Below are positions 13,301 through 34,916 of a stretch of DNA of 37,500 bases, one piece after another. The notes beneath the pieces were generated by a model, which saw nothing but the letters and a program-made list of their open reading frames with translations, did not search any database and was not told the DNA's origin. Every line of letters starts with the position of its first letter. Position 1 is the first letter of the stretch. This DNA comes from Apostichopus japonicus. Taxonomy: Eukaryota; Echinodermata; Holothuroidea; Aspidochirotida; Stichopodidae. A program made the position numbers and the translations under genes. Location: the NCBI RefSeq assembly GCF_037975245.1, contig NC_092576.1, positions 8,175,001 to 8,212,500 on the forward strand, in the 5' to 3' direction.

Positions 13301-13692
13301 GACAGAGGATAGGATAAGGGAGACGTTTCGAGGTAAGATTAAGTATGATGATAATTTTACTATATTTCATAAACCACATCGAAAATGAAAATTTATGTAA
13401 TATTTGTTAGTACAAGTCTACCATTACTACGACACTTGTTACAGTGTGACTCAAATGTTTCCTGGTAATGACATATTGGTTAGTGTATCTACTTTTCTTG
13501 GGTTATTTCTGGTAATATATAATTATCAGAAAACATTGATGTTAGTAGTGTTATCATGCATTTCTCGTTTTTATTCCAGCAAATAAGAACTGGAAGTGCG
13601 TCATCCCATTCAGTTTAATGTGTGTCATCTTCATCATCATCATCATCATTGTAGTTTCGGCGAAATGGCGAAATGGTAGAGCAGGAAAGTAG
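7310..13692 (+). CDS. Type I membrane protein with five Ig-like domains (8 exons, intact)
   Basis: Exons: 7310-7364, 7923-8078, 9963-10127, 10464-10760, 11010-11624, 12213-12596, 13297-13332, 13580-13692. All introns are GT/AG and phase 1, and the reading frame stays open for 606 residues. Residues 1-18 are a signal peptide (MMKVLKHLWIIVALCILH). Ig1 (about 26-125) is split over exons 2-3; Ig2 (127-224) fills exon 4; Ig3 and Ig4 (226-429) share exon 5; Ig5 (431-557) is exon 6. Exon 7 is a short stalk. Exon 8 holds a transmembrane helix (about 576-597, isoleucine-rich) and the tail KWRNGRAGK, with no tyrosine signalling motif. Ig4 is canonical (LVC, LW, GEYVC); Ig1 and Ig2 lack the F-strand cysteine. 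Likely a cell-surface recognition or adhesion protein; ligand and family name are unknown. The second ATG at 7313 could also start it. Confidence 0.85.
8079..9962 (+). other. Intron 2 of the intact Ig gene
   Basis: It separates the two halves of Ig1. It contains the LINE fragment, the gttgacacatgtgagaacatt block shared with copy 1, and near 9115-9235 about 120 bases absent from copy 1. No alternative exon is evident. Confidence 0.7.
8338..8830 (-). mobile_element. 5'-truncated L2/CR1-like LINE fragment in intron 2
   Basis: On the minus strand from about 8805 the reading gives IENWFHNNKLKLTAKTEVM and then, after a frameshift, VRNLGVIFDSHLNMSQQV and LRNFGHIRIFH. These are hallmark segments of the reverse transcriptase C-terminus in Jockey-superfamily LINEs (CR1/L2 type). 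The 3' end has the typical aagcgctacataaattt followed by an ataataat tail at 8335-8350. Copy 1 lacks this block at the equivalent site, so insertion postdates the gene duplication, unless copy 1 lost it. It is a dead fragment. Confidence 0.75.
12597..13296 (+). other. Intron 6 of the intact Ig gene
   Basis: It carries a G-rich run (about 12801-12838, ggtgatgggagggaggggtg) able to form a quadruplex. The open frame at 12894-13151 has no domain signal and is taken as intronic. Confidence 0.6.
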
Positions 13693-14085
13693 ACCTGTGT
13701 CATCGAGAATACATCTGATACCAGGAATGATATTAACATCCAATGTGAAGTCAACACCGCCTGTGAAACTTGAAAGGGACTATACAATGAGCTTGAACAC
13801 TTACTGGGTTAAACTTTCAAAGTTAATCATATTATACATCGACACAATTACTAAAAACATTTACAAGCGGCTGATACATAAATAGCTTTACAATTAGCCA
13901 GCATATCTCTATGGAAATTATGACTTAAAATAAGAATCACATTTTGGAGTGATCTTAACTAAATAAAATATTTATATTGCTATTTTGTATTTTATTTGGA
14001 GTTTTGGTGGGAGGGGGTGGGTGGGAGTCTGCATAGGTTTATTCGAATTTCCAAATTATATCTTTCGTTCTTGACGCAAAATAAA
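13693..14085 (+). terminator. 3' untranslated region and poly(A) signals of the Ig gene
   Basis: AATAAA occurs at 13962-13967, 270 bases after the stop codon, and again at 14080-14085. Between them lies a G-rich stretch (14007-14032). The upstream part is conserved in copy 1 (about 5322-5460), but the first AATAAA is not kept there. Which signal is used cannot be told from sequence. Confidence 0.5.
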
Positions 14086-14438
14086 TGGTAATTGGACACT
14101 TAATGTGAGTATTCCACATACTTATATTTAAGAAATAGAGAACTTTAAAGAACGGCATGGGTCCATTTGTCGTTTTGGTAACCTGTCTTTTATGATAACA
14201 AACATGAAGAACGCATGAAATACTTTATCTTTGACTTGTTTAGTCCACTAGTTGCAGTTAGGAAGAAGTACTGTTGTGGTGCAATATGTTTTGTAATTAT
14301 ATATGTGTAATTGTGTATATCCTGTAAAATTAGTTATGTAATATACATGTTATGGTATATCTACTCAGCATAAAAGGGTTATGAAATCAATAACCGCTAT
14401 ATTTAAGGTTAAATATTTGAAGGTAAACTTTTTCATTT
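14086..14438. other. Spacer between Ig gene and satellite
   Basis: AT-rich sequence with no recognisable gene or repeat. Confidence 0.4.
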
Positions 14439-16090
14439 GCCTTGGTCATTATTTCGATTTCATTTTCATTAACAGAGGGTGTAATTGGCACTTTTCTAAG
14501 GTCATACTTTGATTGTGATACATTTTGTATTTTTCATTCCACGGCCGACGAAGGTCCCGTGGAGACCGAAAATTCCAATATATTTTCTAAGAAAGTAATC
14601 TATTTTTTAATTACGAGTCATCCCTTATTTCTCTGCTTTTGTCTAAAATTATTTCTTTTAGAGTATATATATTTTTATATATATATTTGCCTCGGTCATT
14701 ATTTCAATTTCATTTTCATTAACAGACCGTGTAATTAGCACTTTTCTAAGGTCATACTTTGATTGTGATACATTTATCATTCCACTGCCACGAAGGTCCC
14801 ATGGAGACCGAAAATTCCAATATATTTTCTAAGAAAGTAATCTATTTTTTAATTACGAGTCATCCCTTATTTCTCTGCTTTTGTCTAAAATTATTTCTTT
14901 TAGAGTATATATATTTTTATATATATATTTGCCTCGGTCATTATTTCAATTTCATTTTTATTAACAGACCGTGTAATTAGCACTTTTCTAAGGTCATACT
15001 TTGATTGTGATACATTTATCATTCCACTGCCACGAAGGTCCCATGGAGACCGAAAATTCCAATATATTTTCTAAGAAAGTAATCTATTTTTTAATTACGA
15101 GTCAGCCCTTATTTCTCTGCTTTTGTCTAAAATTATTTCTTTTAGAGTATATATATTTTTATATATATATTTGCCTTGGTCATTATTTCAATTTCATTTT
15201 TATTAACAGACCGTGTAATTAGCACTTTTCTAAGGTCATACTTTGATTGTGATACATTTATCATTCCACTGCCACGAAGGTCCCATGGAGACCGAAAATT
15301 CCAATATATTTTCTAAGAAAGTAATCTATTTTTTAATTACGAGTCAGCCCTTATTTCTCTGCTTTTGTCTAAAATTATTTCTTTTAGAGTATATATATTT
15401 TTATATATATATTTGCCTTGGTCATTATTTCAATTTCATTTTTATTAACAGACCGTGTATTTGGCACTTTTCTAAGGTCATACTTTGATTGTGATACATT
15501 TTTCATTCCACTGCCACGAAGGTCCCATGGAGACCGAAAATTCCAATATATTTTCTAAGAAAGTAATCTATTTTTTAATTACGAGTCATCCCTTATTTCT
15601 CTGCTTTTGTCTAAAATTATTTCTTTTAGAGTATATATATTTTTATATATATATTTGCCTTGGTCATTATTTCAATTTCATTTTTATTAACAGACCGTGT
15701 ATTTGGCACTTTTCTAAGGTCATACTTTGATTGTGATACATTTTTCATTCCACTGCCACGAAGGTCCCATGGAGACCGAAAATTCCAATATATTTTCTAA
15801 GAAAGTAATCTATTTTTTAATTACGAGTCATCCCTTATTTCTCTGCTTTTGTCTAAAATTATTTCTTTTAGAGTATATATATTTTTATATATATATTTGC
15901 CTTGGTCATTATTTCAATTTCATTTTTATTAACAGACCGTGTATTTGGCACTTTTCTAAGGTCATACTTTGATTGTGATACATTTTTCATTCCACTGCCA
16001 CGAAGGTCCCATGGAGACCGAAAATTCCAAAATATTTTCTAAAAAGTAATCTGTATTTGCTAATTACGAGTCACACCTTATTTCTCTACT
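14439..16090 (+). repeat. 242-bp satellite array, seven units
   Basis: Units start at 14439, 14689, 14931, 15173, 15415, 15657 and 15899. The first is 250 bases and diverged, the next five are exactly 242 bases, and the last is cut off near 16090. Each unit holds a tatatatatttttatatata block and a near-palindrome ggtcccatggagacc. Middle units differ by only a few bases, and variants group by position: units 2-4 share aattagcac, later units share tatttggcac. This fits recent local amplification. Every unit contains an open frame of 73-81 codons, but 242 is not a multiple of 3 and the peptide is low-complexity, so I do not regard it as coding. Confidence 0.95.
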
Positions 16091-16091
16091 T

Positions 16092-16182
16092 ATAAAGAGA
16101 GAGAGAGAGGTGGAGAGAGGTGGGTGGAGAGAGGTGGAGAGTGGGTGGCGAGCGAGAGAGAGAGAAGGAGAGAGGGAGCTGC
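16092..16182 (+). repeat. (GA)n/(GGTGGAGA)n purine tract
   Basis: Imperfect GA repeats with ggtggagagagg phrases directly adjoin the truncated last satellite unit. The array apparently ended or was interrupted here. Confidence 0.85.
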
Positions 16183-16189
16183 TGCAAAT

Positions 16190-18965
16190 TATTGTTTATC
16201 TTCTTAAAATATGTTCCTTTAGTATGCATACATTTAAATCGAAAACAATTTGTTTTGGCAATCGGCGCTGGTTTTCTTATTACTCTGATAAAATGTTGTC
16301 ATATAAACATGTCAACACCATTTCGAGAAAGTACATACAAACTTAAAGAAACAACTTTGAATAACAAGTGGTATTTTCTTTATGTTTTCCAAATTTTTTT
16401 TCCACTAATAAGGCTGACCAAAACATGAAACCAAAATTAAACAAATAATACCGTGACAAAAATAACGTAACTAGTACAAAATTTACACTTAGTAGATAGA
16501 CCACACATGATAGGAATTGAAAAGGACTAGTGTTTGATGGAAAAATCCCATAAAAATCTGGATTACTGGTTATTTCATTATAAACAATGAGTCTTAAAGG
16601 TCACAATTCTAATCTTTATTATTAGTAAATGTGATAAAGATATCAAGAACTACTTCCTCAAGTAACTAAGAACAATCGAATTCCATATGGGAGATATCAT
16701 AGTTTTCATGTTGTTTTACACATAATGCCTGAGCTGATCAAGTCTAAATATGGCATCATGAAGCAATATTTGTTATAACTTTGTATGATTTCTTTATTCA
16801 TTGAACTGCTTGTTTTCTGCAATTTAAAGGGTTATGCAAATACTGATGCTAAAATATCCAATCTCTTTACACGACATAGGTTGGTATTGGCTTCAGTGAC
16901 AACACTTTTAACATTTTACCTTGAAAATATGATAAGACAGACAAAGAGAAAAAAAATATTCAGATCATTGTGGCACTGTGACATCACAGTTTTAAAAACT
17001 AACAGCTCACACAAATGACTATTAAACTAAAATATCTCCCAAATGGTATTGTAAGTGTGCCTCATGTTTATTCAGTGTGTGAGGTCATGCCCTCTGTTAG
17101 GTCATTCCTGCATGTGGCATTGAGAGTTCCAGGGACCTCACTTGCATTCTAGATCTGCGTAGAGTCAGTTGTGTGACCAGATACTTCATATATACACCTA
17201 ATACTATACCTGTAACTTGTGCCAGGGTGTGGTAGCCTGTGCAATCCATATCCATACTGTGTGACTTTGTCACGGGATTTGCGTTTCAATAAGAGTAAAG
17301 GATACTAAAGAGGTACGTTTTAATTATTGCGGTTTATGGAGTTTTAAATGTGTAATTGTAGAATCTATTTGAGTTGCGTCTTTGAGGTTTGCGTTGTATT
17401 TCTAGTCTTTATGTGCTACTTGTATGTTTTGTGATGCTTGCGATTTAATGATTATTTTGTGATATATTTGTACGTTAATAGAGAATTTATATATATATAC
17501 TTTTTTGTAGTTGGGGTTGTTTCCCTTTGAAGTTAATGTCATTATATCTCAATCAAGTTACTTCTATAACACTAAAAAATCAAGTTTCCGGTAAATCAAA
17601 TTGTAACGGAATGTATTAAAAAAAAATCACATTTAAACCTTCATTTATATAACACACCTTCGGTATTAAAAAAAAAACATATTTAAACCTTCATTTATAT
17701 AACACACCTTCGGGACCGTTTTTTTTTTTATCATGCACCAGTAATTACATGCCCGATATGGTTATGTATACCCTCAACAGTGAATTATAATAATCAACTA
17801 AATTGGTGTGCGTAAACTGAATTTGCTTACTGTGAAACTGTCGTTATTTAATTCCAACCTGTTTCAGTCATCAACCTTCATTGTACTATATAGGCTAATA
17901 CAGAATTATGACTAGAACTAATGGGCAAGTCTAAACGTTACAGTTATATTTCGGTGGCTGAACTTGATTGCTGAAGTTGATTGCGTTATAATTCTACTGG
18001 AAGAGTTCTACTTCATCCTTCGTCATAGTCTTTTGTGTATGGCAAAGCTATACATTTTTCAAAATTTGTTGATTTTTCGTGAATGGAAATGGCATAAAAC
18101 TTAGTGACTGATGTTACCACGGCAACTAAAAATGCTCTTGTTTTGTTTTATAATATTTATCTCTCTTATTCCAATTAAAAACTAACATTTCTACAAATAA
18201 GTAAAAAGAAGAAGAAGATGCGTTTAGATGAAATACAGAGAACTTTGACAACTAATGAACGTTCCTAATGTTTCAATTTCCAATATACATCGACAATATG
18301 ATTATAATGGGAAAGTAAAACCTTCAAGTAAAGTTTGCCCTTATGATATCACAGATTAAACTACACAGATGCAACTGAGGGTACATTGCAGGGGAAAATC
18401 CAGGGTTTAACAATCCAAAATACATTCCATTCAATCATCCATACCTTGAATTTGCGGACAATATATCGATATTTCCATAAAAGTGTCACCATATCTGCAA
18501 CAGGCATTTCCTTCTCATCAATTCAGCTTTCACTGAAATATCTTCTATCACTTGCGTGATTAAACCACAGTTACTATAGTAATGCATTATATTTACACTT
18601 TTTACATTTCAAAGTTTATCATTAAGTTGAAAAGAGGTCGTGCAAAATGATGAGAAATATGTATTTGCTCTATTATATTGTTTCCACAGTCTTATTCGCC
18701 CGGTAGCCTTCAGAAATATAATACACACAATTTTCAATAAACATATAGTCTACTTACATTTTCACAACTTTTCACCACTTCCGGACACTGTGTTTTTAGA
18801 AAAAAAAAATTATGTCAATTTCAATGCAGTGCTATTTAGTTTTGTCTATTCTCCTTCGGTTACATGCAGTATTTATCTGCGGTCGGATGCTAAAAGTATG
18901 TTTGACTACATTAAAACTCGTTTAATCCCACTTGTCTTGTAAAGCTCATATAGACCAATCAATGT
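16190..18965. other. Gene-free AT-rich spacer
   Basis: No exon with supported splice sites, no RNA gene and no clear transposon. The block at about 17045-17310 is less AT-rich and slightly LTR-like, but its ends do not fit. A 50-base direct duplication lies at 17615-17714. The stretch may include the 3' untranslated region of the CAP gene at its right end (ATTAAA on the minus strand at 18921-18926). Confidence 0.4.
17615..17714 (+). repeat. 50-bp direct duplication
   Basis: Two adjacent 50-base units, each beginning with attaaaaaaaa and containing ttcatttatataacacacc. They differ at only a few positions. Confidence 0.9.
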
Positions 18966-28817
<9,852 letters not shown>

Positions 28818-28850
28818 ATTGACGCAGGTTGCTGCAATACAATCGAAGAA
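28818..28850 (-). promoter_or_regulatory. Possible 3' splice site before the CAP start codon
   Basis: On the minus strand the sequence gattgtattgcag precedes caacctgcgtcaatATG. This resembles an acceptor for a 5' non-coding exon, so the promoter may lie further right. No TATA box could be assigned. Confidence 0.3.
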
Positions 28851-28935
28851 TTAGCAAAAGCATTACTTTTATTTGGGTTTTTTGCAGCATGTGAGGAAAT
28901 TTTCAGAACCATTTTAAAGCGACACGACTAAACAT

Positions 28936-28983
28936 ATGTTGATGATGATGGTGATGATGATGATGATGATATTGATGATGATA

Positions 28984-29062
<79 letters not shown>

Positions 29063-29150
29063 CGATGATGATGATATTGATGATGGCGGTGATGGCGATG
29101 GCAACGGCGACCGCGATGGCGATGAAGAAGACGATGACGATGACGATGAT
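28936..29150 (+). repeat. (GAT)n microsatellite
   Basis: About 70 near-consecutive gat triplets, decaying at the right into gatggcgatggc and gacgat variants. The methionine-rich frame it creates is not a gene. Confidence 0.95.
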
Positions 29151-29159
29151 GATATAGTA

Positions 29160-32100
29160 TCAGCCTGGTAGGTAGTTATTTGACGACGCTTAGCAACATG
29201 TGCATGTGGACAAGTAGAGTGATTTGTAATTTACACTTATTAATCGAGCTGCTACCCAGTTTATATAGTGTTAGCTAGCTTTCGGTTTTTATAATTTAGA
29301 AGGCCATTTCAGATGGAAAACCATGGATTTCTCCTGGATGACAAACTACCTAACTTTGGCCGGCCAGGGATTGATCTCTCGGCCTTTATCAACTCGATCA
29401 TATTAATATATCGTTGTTTGGAGCAGATAATGATTCTTCTTTCATAAGCATATTTCTTTAAATATGCGGTGTATCCAGGTAACGTATTTTTCGTTAGAAA
29501 AATAAAAAAACAGGGGGAAAAAATCCCACCGGAAAGTGAAGACCATTTACCCAAGATCATTACTTTGAACTTTAATAGTTCAAAATAAACCACATTTTCA
29601 AATTCTTCTAATCCTTAGTTCGTTAAACGGATTTAGCATCGCTTAACATTGTCACTATTTAATCGCTTAAGTTTTGAATAGTCAATTCTAGGGAAGGATA
29701 TTTCTTAACAATCACATTTGACGTATAATCAGAGCTTATCCTAGTATCGACCTATTACGTGTAATCTCTAGAGGCGCCCGATGTAACGATGTTATCGATG
29801 TCTTTGTGTTTGATGACGTAGCACACGCGCATACTGAAAGAACTTGTCTAGACGAACGACGGAGCGTCTACACATAGTGAGTTCAAGGCTTTCTACCTGA
29901 AAGATAACTGTCCTGGATCTCAGATCTCTCGATGTCGAAATTTTACAACCTTTCATCTAAAATGTTTAAAGTTCAAAATGAATTTATGTAACTTGGTGTT
30001 AAGTCATCAAAATGATAATCAATTAAAACAAGAAGCAAAACATGATCAATGATCGACTATAAGTAAGTTGAAGTGTTGATGAAAATACGAAATGCCCCCC
30101 CCCCAAAAAAAAAATAAACAATTAAAATGTTCTCTCAGTTCTTTTGTCTATGGATAGTGGGAATTAAAGCATGAAAGAGAATTATATTGAGCTATAGAGC
30201 TAGACGACCGTCTAAATCAGAATGGTTCCATACTATGACGGCAAATAGAAACCATTCGGCTCTCTAACATTTCCATGTTACGAAGTATGTATTTTTTATA
30301 TATTGATATTAATCGTAGATAAAACAAAAAGTGAAATTCTTCAACGGGCATTAACCTGAATCACTACTATATTCTTGAATGTATCGCTCACTAACTCTAT
30401 AAACAACACTCCACAAAACGGTAACATAGGAGCGATATAGTTCCTTGTAGAGCTGTTAAGGAACAGATAGAATTCCACCTAAAAATGTGGAAGTTCTGCA
30501 GTTTGGAGGAATATAGGCTACGTAGAGTATCCCTTTAAGTTAGGAGTAAAGCTTTCCAGTGACAGAGATAATTCGACTAAATTCTACTCAAAATAATATG
30601 TCCAGGTATGCGGTCGTCTTCGCATTTACAACAATCGGAAGAAGGCGGAAGTACTTTAAAGCATACATTGGTAAGCGTAGTTACCAGGTACTTCCTTTTC
30701 CAAAGTAAAGGGAAACAATGAACAACTTACCTCAATATTCTGAAGGGTCACGGGTGCATGAGCAAAGGAACCAGAGGAAACCCCCCCCCCACCCACCCAC
30801 CCACCCTACATTTTTGTTCAGAAAGTCAAATGGGCACTTTTTTATTAAAAAGAGTAGCACGCTCTTTCCCATATTGCCATATTTTTAGATAAGCAAATAT
30901 CCATATGTTATTAAGTTAATTAAGCAAAATGTGATTTAAAGGCTTTTTTTTGTGTAAAAGTATAAACAACATTTATTAATGAAAAATGCGCCAAGTTCTC
31001 GACCAAACCGCACTTAATAACTGGAATTTATGATACAACTGAACAGGAGGACCATTTTCGGAGGCGTCTTGAGGTGATTGTGTGACGTTCCACCACAAAT
31101 AAAGACACATGTCCTACTTCCCTACAACATTTGTGCCTCACCCCTTTCCCATTGAAAAAAAGGTAACTTTCCGTTGCTTGTAATTGAAGTTTTTTCCTTG
31201 TCGCTACAAAATGCAGACAGTAATGAAACGTAAATCTTTTATCTAGATCTGGCATGTCCATCGCTGCAATGTACACTGTGTTGTGTTGGGGATTGACCGT
31301 AGCTGTATGTATTGACTGTACACTAGTGTCTAATTACCGACGGTAGCATGTTGTGAGAATTTTATGTGATCGATGGTGGTGTCTAACACTTCTGTTATAC
31401 CTCATTCGAAACTAGGTCAGATTACCGGCATCAGACGTTTCTTTGTGCGCGAGTCTTCACTCCCCTTAAAGAAACATTTGCATGAACAGATAGGAAGCTT
31501 ACAAATTTGTTTCCAAATTGCATCAAAATATTAGGAACGGGAAGGGGGTGAATCCTCGCCACTCCCCATCCCCACCACCACCACCCTCCCCCTTATAAAT
31601 CGAATACAAAGTGCTCTTTCGATAATCATTGATAACTACAAGGAAACCTTCAACGTTCACATACATATGGTTTCTGTTTTAGGGATTTAGTTTTTTTAAA
31701 GAAAAGTCGATCAAAAAGCCTGTGCACAAGAACCAAACGACTAAACTGGTCCACTCTCAACTCCTGTCATATTACATGAAAGACTGGGATCGTATGATTA
31801 TGACGATCTTACGTCAAATGTGTATTCCTAGTCCCCTGGAAAGGAAGTAGATACCACACATGATCTTATCCAAATCGCCGATAAGATTTTAGTTTTAGGT
31901 GATATAGGTCGAATGGGTAATCAGAGACAGGTGATACAGAAGGGAAAATAAACCTCTACACGGATATTCCTCCAGCTCTCTGGTGTGTGTAAACAATGAT
32001 ATCTGGTCAAATAATAACATCCGCAATGATTTGATTTGTGGTCAATTATTGTCCTAAAATAGAAGTTTGTTTACTTGTTACGCGGATGGTCATTCATATC

Positions 32101-32435
32101 AGTGAATGCCACGAGATATACAGAGGTGGCACATCCCTTTATTACTTCTATCAAAATATCGTTTGGTCGATGTGAAACGCTGTTAAACATTTCCTGCAAC
32201 TCGCCATCCGAAATATCCAGCTATATCCACGACGTCATCATCTTGTTAAAGCAGCATTTTGCGTTAATTTGTTATGATTTTCACCGCTCTGATTGGTAGT
32301 TCTATGGCTAGCCTACCCTCCCCTCTCCTTAGCGAAAGGTAATCAATTCTGTCCCATTCGAAAGAAAACAACAATACTTGTCGACCATCTAGGAAATGTG
32401 ATTCGGTTAACATTCAGGAGAACGCGTGGAACACT
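29160..32435. other. Gene-free interval right of the CAP gene
   Basis: No supported exon. Homopolymer and low-complexity runs occur at about 30094-30117 (C then A), 30780-30806 (C, then CCCA repeats) and 31548-31592. The open frames at 29309-29593, 31028-31276 and 32075-32299 lack recognisable domains and clear splice context. The promoter of the CAP gene may lie in the left part. Confidence 0.4.
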
Positions 32436-32439
32436 TTTA

Positions 32440-33480
32440 GGCGATGAATTGACCCCATGTAAGGAACACTTTAAGGGCAATGAAGTGACCCCATGTAAAA
32501 AAACACTTTAAAGCAATGAAGCGGCCCCATACAATGAACAGTTAAAAGCGATGCAGTGACCCCATAAATGGAACAATTTAAAGCAATGACGAGGCCCTAC
32601 GCATGTAACAATGTAATGCGAAGAAGTGGCTACATGTAAGGAACACTTGAAAAGCGAAGATGAAGCCTCATGCATGAAACAATTTAAAGCAATGACGTGG
32701 CCCGACGCATGGAACACTTTCAAGCGATGAAGTGACCCCGTGTAAGGAATAATTTAAAGCTATAAGTGACCTCAGGCATGGAACACTTTAAAGAGATGTA
32801 GTAGCCTCATGTAAGGAACACGTTAACGAGATGTAGTTGCCTTATGTAAGTAACACTTTAACGAGATGTAGTAGCTTCATATAAGTAACACTTTAACGAG
32901 ATGTAGTAGCTTCATGTAAGCAACACTTTAACGAGATGTAGTAGCCTCATGTAAGCAACACTTTAACGAGATGTAGTAGCTTCATGTAAATAACACTTTA
33001 ACGAGATGTAGTAGCTTCATGTAAGCAACACTTTAACGAGATGTAGTAGCCTCATGTAAGGAACACTTTAACGAGATGTAGTAGCTTCATGTAAGCAACA
33101 CTTTAACGAGATGTAGTAGCTTCATGTAAGTAACACTTTAACGAGATGTAGTAGCTTCATGTAAGCAACACTTTAACGAGATGTAGTAGCCTCATGTAAG
33201 GAACACTTTAACGAGATGTAGTAGCTTCATGTAAGTAACACTTTAACGAGATGTAGTAGCCTCATGTAAGGAACACTTTAACGAGATGTAGTAGCTTCAT
33301 GTAAGGAACACGTTAACGAGATGTAGTTGCCTTATGTAAGGAACACTTTGAAGAGATGTAGTAACCTCATGCATGGAACACTAGAGATAGCCTCATATAA
33401 GGAACGGTATAAAGAGATCGATGTCATAGCCTCATCTTAGTAAAGCGATGTAGTGGACTCGCTAGAGGGACAGTTTAATA
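32440..33480 (+). repeat. 35-bp minisatellite array with decayed edges
   Basis: The core (about 32800-33350) repeats cactttaacgagatgtagta and gcttcatgtaagcaa with a strict 35-base period. Alternating variants are cttcatgtaagcaa, cctcatgtaaggaa and cttcatgtaagtaa. The left flank (32440-32800) has diverged 36-base units with gaagtgaccccatg in place of gatgtagtagcttcatg. The right flank decays from 33350 to 33480. There are no unique spacers, so this is not a CRISPR-like array. Confidence 0.95.
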
Positions 33481-33599
33481 TTATGTAGGGGCCTCATTGA
33501 AATGTCACTTTATGTACTCTCCTCATACAAGAACAACTTAGAGCTATATATTTACCTGATGAAAGAGACATCTTATTGATGTAGCGGCCATAGTGTAAT

Positions 33600-34223
33600 T
33601 CCTCAATATTTCCCATTATACTTTGGTCTTTGCACTCAGAAATGACTATTTATTTGCAATTTGAAACTTATCTGAAAAATGATTTGCAAGATTGTTTGCA
33701 GGCTCGGATTCAAGGTGTTACCTAGCTGGCAGAACTAATTCAGGTCATTGGTATAAAGTAATTTATTTTAGCAAGTTAAAATGTAAAATTGCTTGTCAAT
33801 GGAGTTCATTCGCCTGACATTCGTTGTCTTGAGTTTCATTTTAAGTAGTGAAATAAAAATGTCACATTTTTAACATTTCCATGGAGTTTTCAGCTATGCT
33901 TACAATGTAGTACCAGTAAACGTATCCGCACACGAAAAAATGTTTAAGACTGAATCAATTTATTTAACTACCTGCTCACTGGTCATCATCTTGGTGGAAA
34001 AACGCAATGTAAGTGATTTAGTGTAATCGAATGTAATCTTCTTCTGACTAAAACTCAGTAGAAATTGCCGACCAACCTCAGGAAAAAACCAGCTTTATGA
34101 TCAAGCAATCATTTTGGAAGAGCGTTCTAACAGCGATATCATGTTAGCTGGAATATTTATATAACTTATGGTGGGCAAAATTATAGCTTATATGACCGAT
34201 TCTTAAAAAAAAAAGCAACTTAC
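33600..34223. other. Gene-free interval left of the 34.2-34.5 kb exon candidate
   Basis: I searched the minus strand for a second exon continuing from 34224 and found none with an open phase-1 frame. Confidence 0.35.
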
Positions 34224-34530
34224 CTCCACACTCCAAGAATTTTAAGCCAGAACAGCAGACAAAAAATGCACAAACAACATTGAAGAAGTACCCAGCAGAT
34301 TTGATCGAACAAATTCTCGTTTGGTATGTCATCGCTGGTACAAGTAGGGACTGATTTGTACTTTTGAAGCCAAAATCGCCGCACTTGTACGGAATCCAAT
34401 AAAAGACATCGTCATCTATATTCCACGAAATATTTTGTTGGTAATTATTTAAGAAAAAAATAGTTGCTAAAATCACTGTTACATTGAGAAATAGTATTGC
34501 AATGTTGGACTGTCCAACTTGATGAAGCAT
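34224..34530 (-). CDS. Possible first exon of an unknown membrane protein
   Basis: On the minus strand an ATG at 34530, with a TAG two codons upstream, opens 102 codons that end in a strong donor (tgtggag/gtaagt), phase 1. Residues about 9-28 (NIAILFLNVTVILATIFFLN) form a hydrophobic segment suitable as a signal anchor. Near the end there is a second hydrophobic, cysteine-containing stretch (FFNVVCAFFVCC). Possible N-glycosylation sites follow the first segment (NIS, NQS). This could be the start of a type II Golgi or surface enzyme, but no family is recognised and the rest of the gene is not visible. It may be chance. Confidence 0.3.
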
Positions 34531-34916
34531 TAACTAGATAACTTTCAAGGAAATGGTTACATCTGAATGAATAGTAATTATTACAGATGAGATGGGAAGG
34601 GGGATGGGATGGGATGGGCAAGACAGTAGTTTAATTAAAAGATGACCGTAATGTTGAAATGTTTTGTCCATACCAGTATAAGTGTCGCGACCACGTTACT
34701 ATATTTTAAAACTTAGAGTGTTAGTGCGAAAGATACGTTCCTTTACTAGGGTGCACCCTGTCATAACAGTAACATTACGCCACCGTTATATAATATTATG
34801 TTTAACCGCCCCATACGGCATTGTGTATATCTCCAATTAAAATACAACACGATTTCATTATTAAAATTTTCACTCATTTTTATATATTTTTTGATCAATT
34901 TTTATTCTTTTTTATT

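Larger units (their letters stand above)
7112..14040 (+). repeat. Segmental tandem duplication, unit 2 (intact copy)
   Basis: Partner of the unit at about 1145-5680. It is longer because it keeps exons 6-8 and carries insertions in intron 2, including a LINE fragment near 8338-8830 and about 120 extra bases near 9115-9235. Similarity fades about 350 bases beyond the stop codon, after a G-rich stretch shared by both units. Confidence 0.8.

Noticed and set aside
14442-15972. Series of 73-81 codon open frames repeated every 242 bases
   Set aside because: They follow the satellite period, the period is not a multiple of three, and the peptide is a Phe/Ile/Tyr-rich translation of AT-rich DNA.
17045-17310. 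Possible solo LTR (tgtaagtgtg... with a caataagagtaaagg end)
   Set aside because: No TG...CA ends, no target duplication and no second copy in the window.
28936-29157. Methionine-rich reading frame
   Set aside because: It is the (GAT)n microsatellite read as ATG codons.
32440-33480. CRISPR-like array of 35-base repeats
   Set aside because: Units are directly adjacent without unique spacers, and the DNA is eukaryotic; it is a minisatellite.
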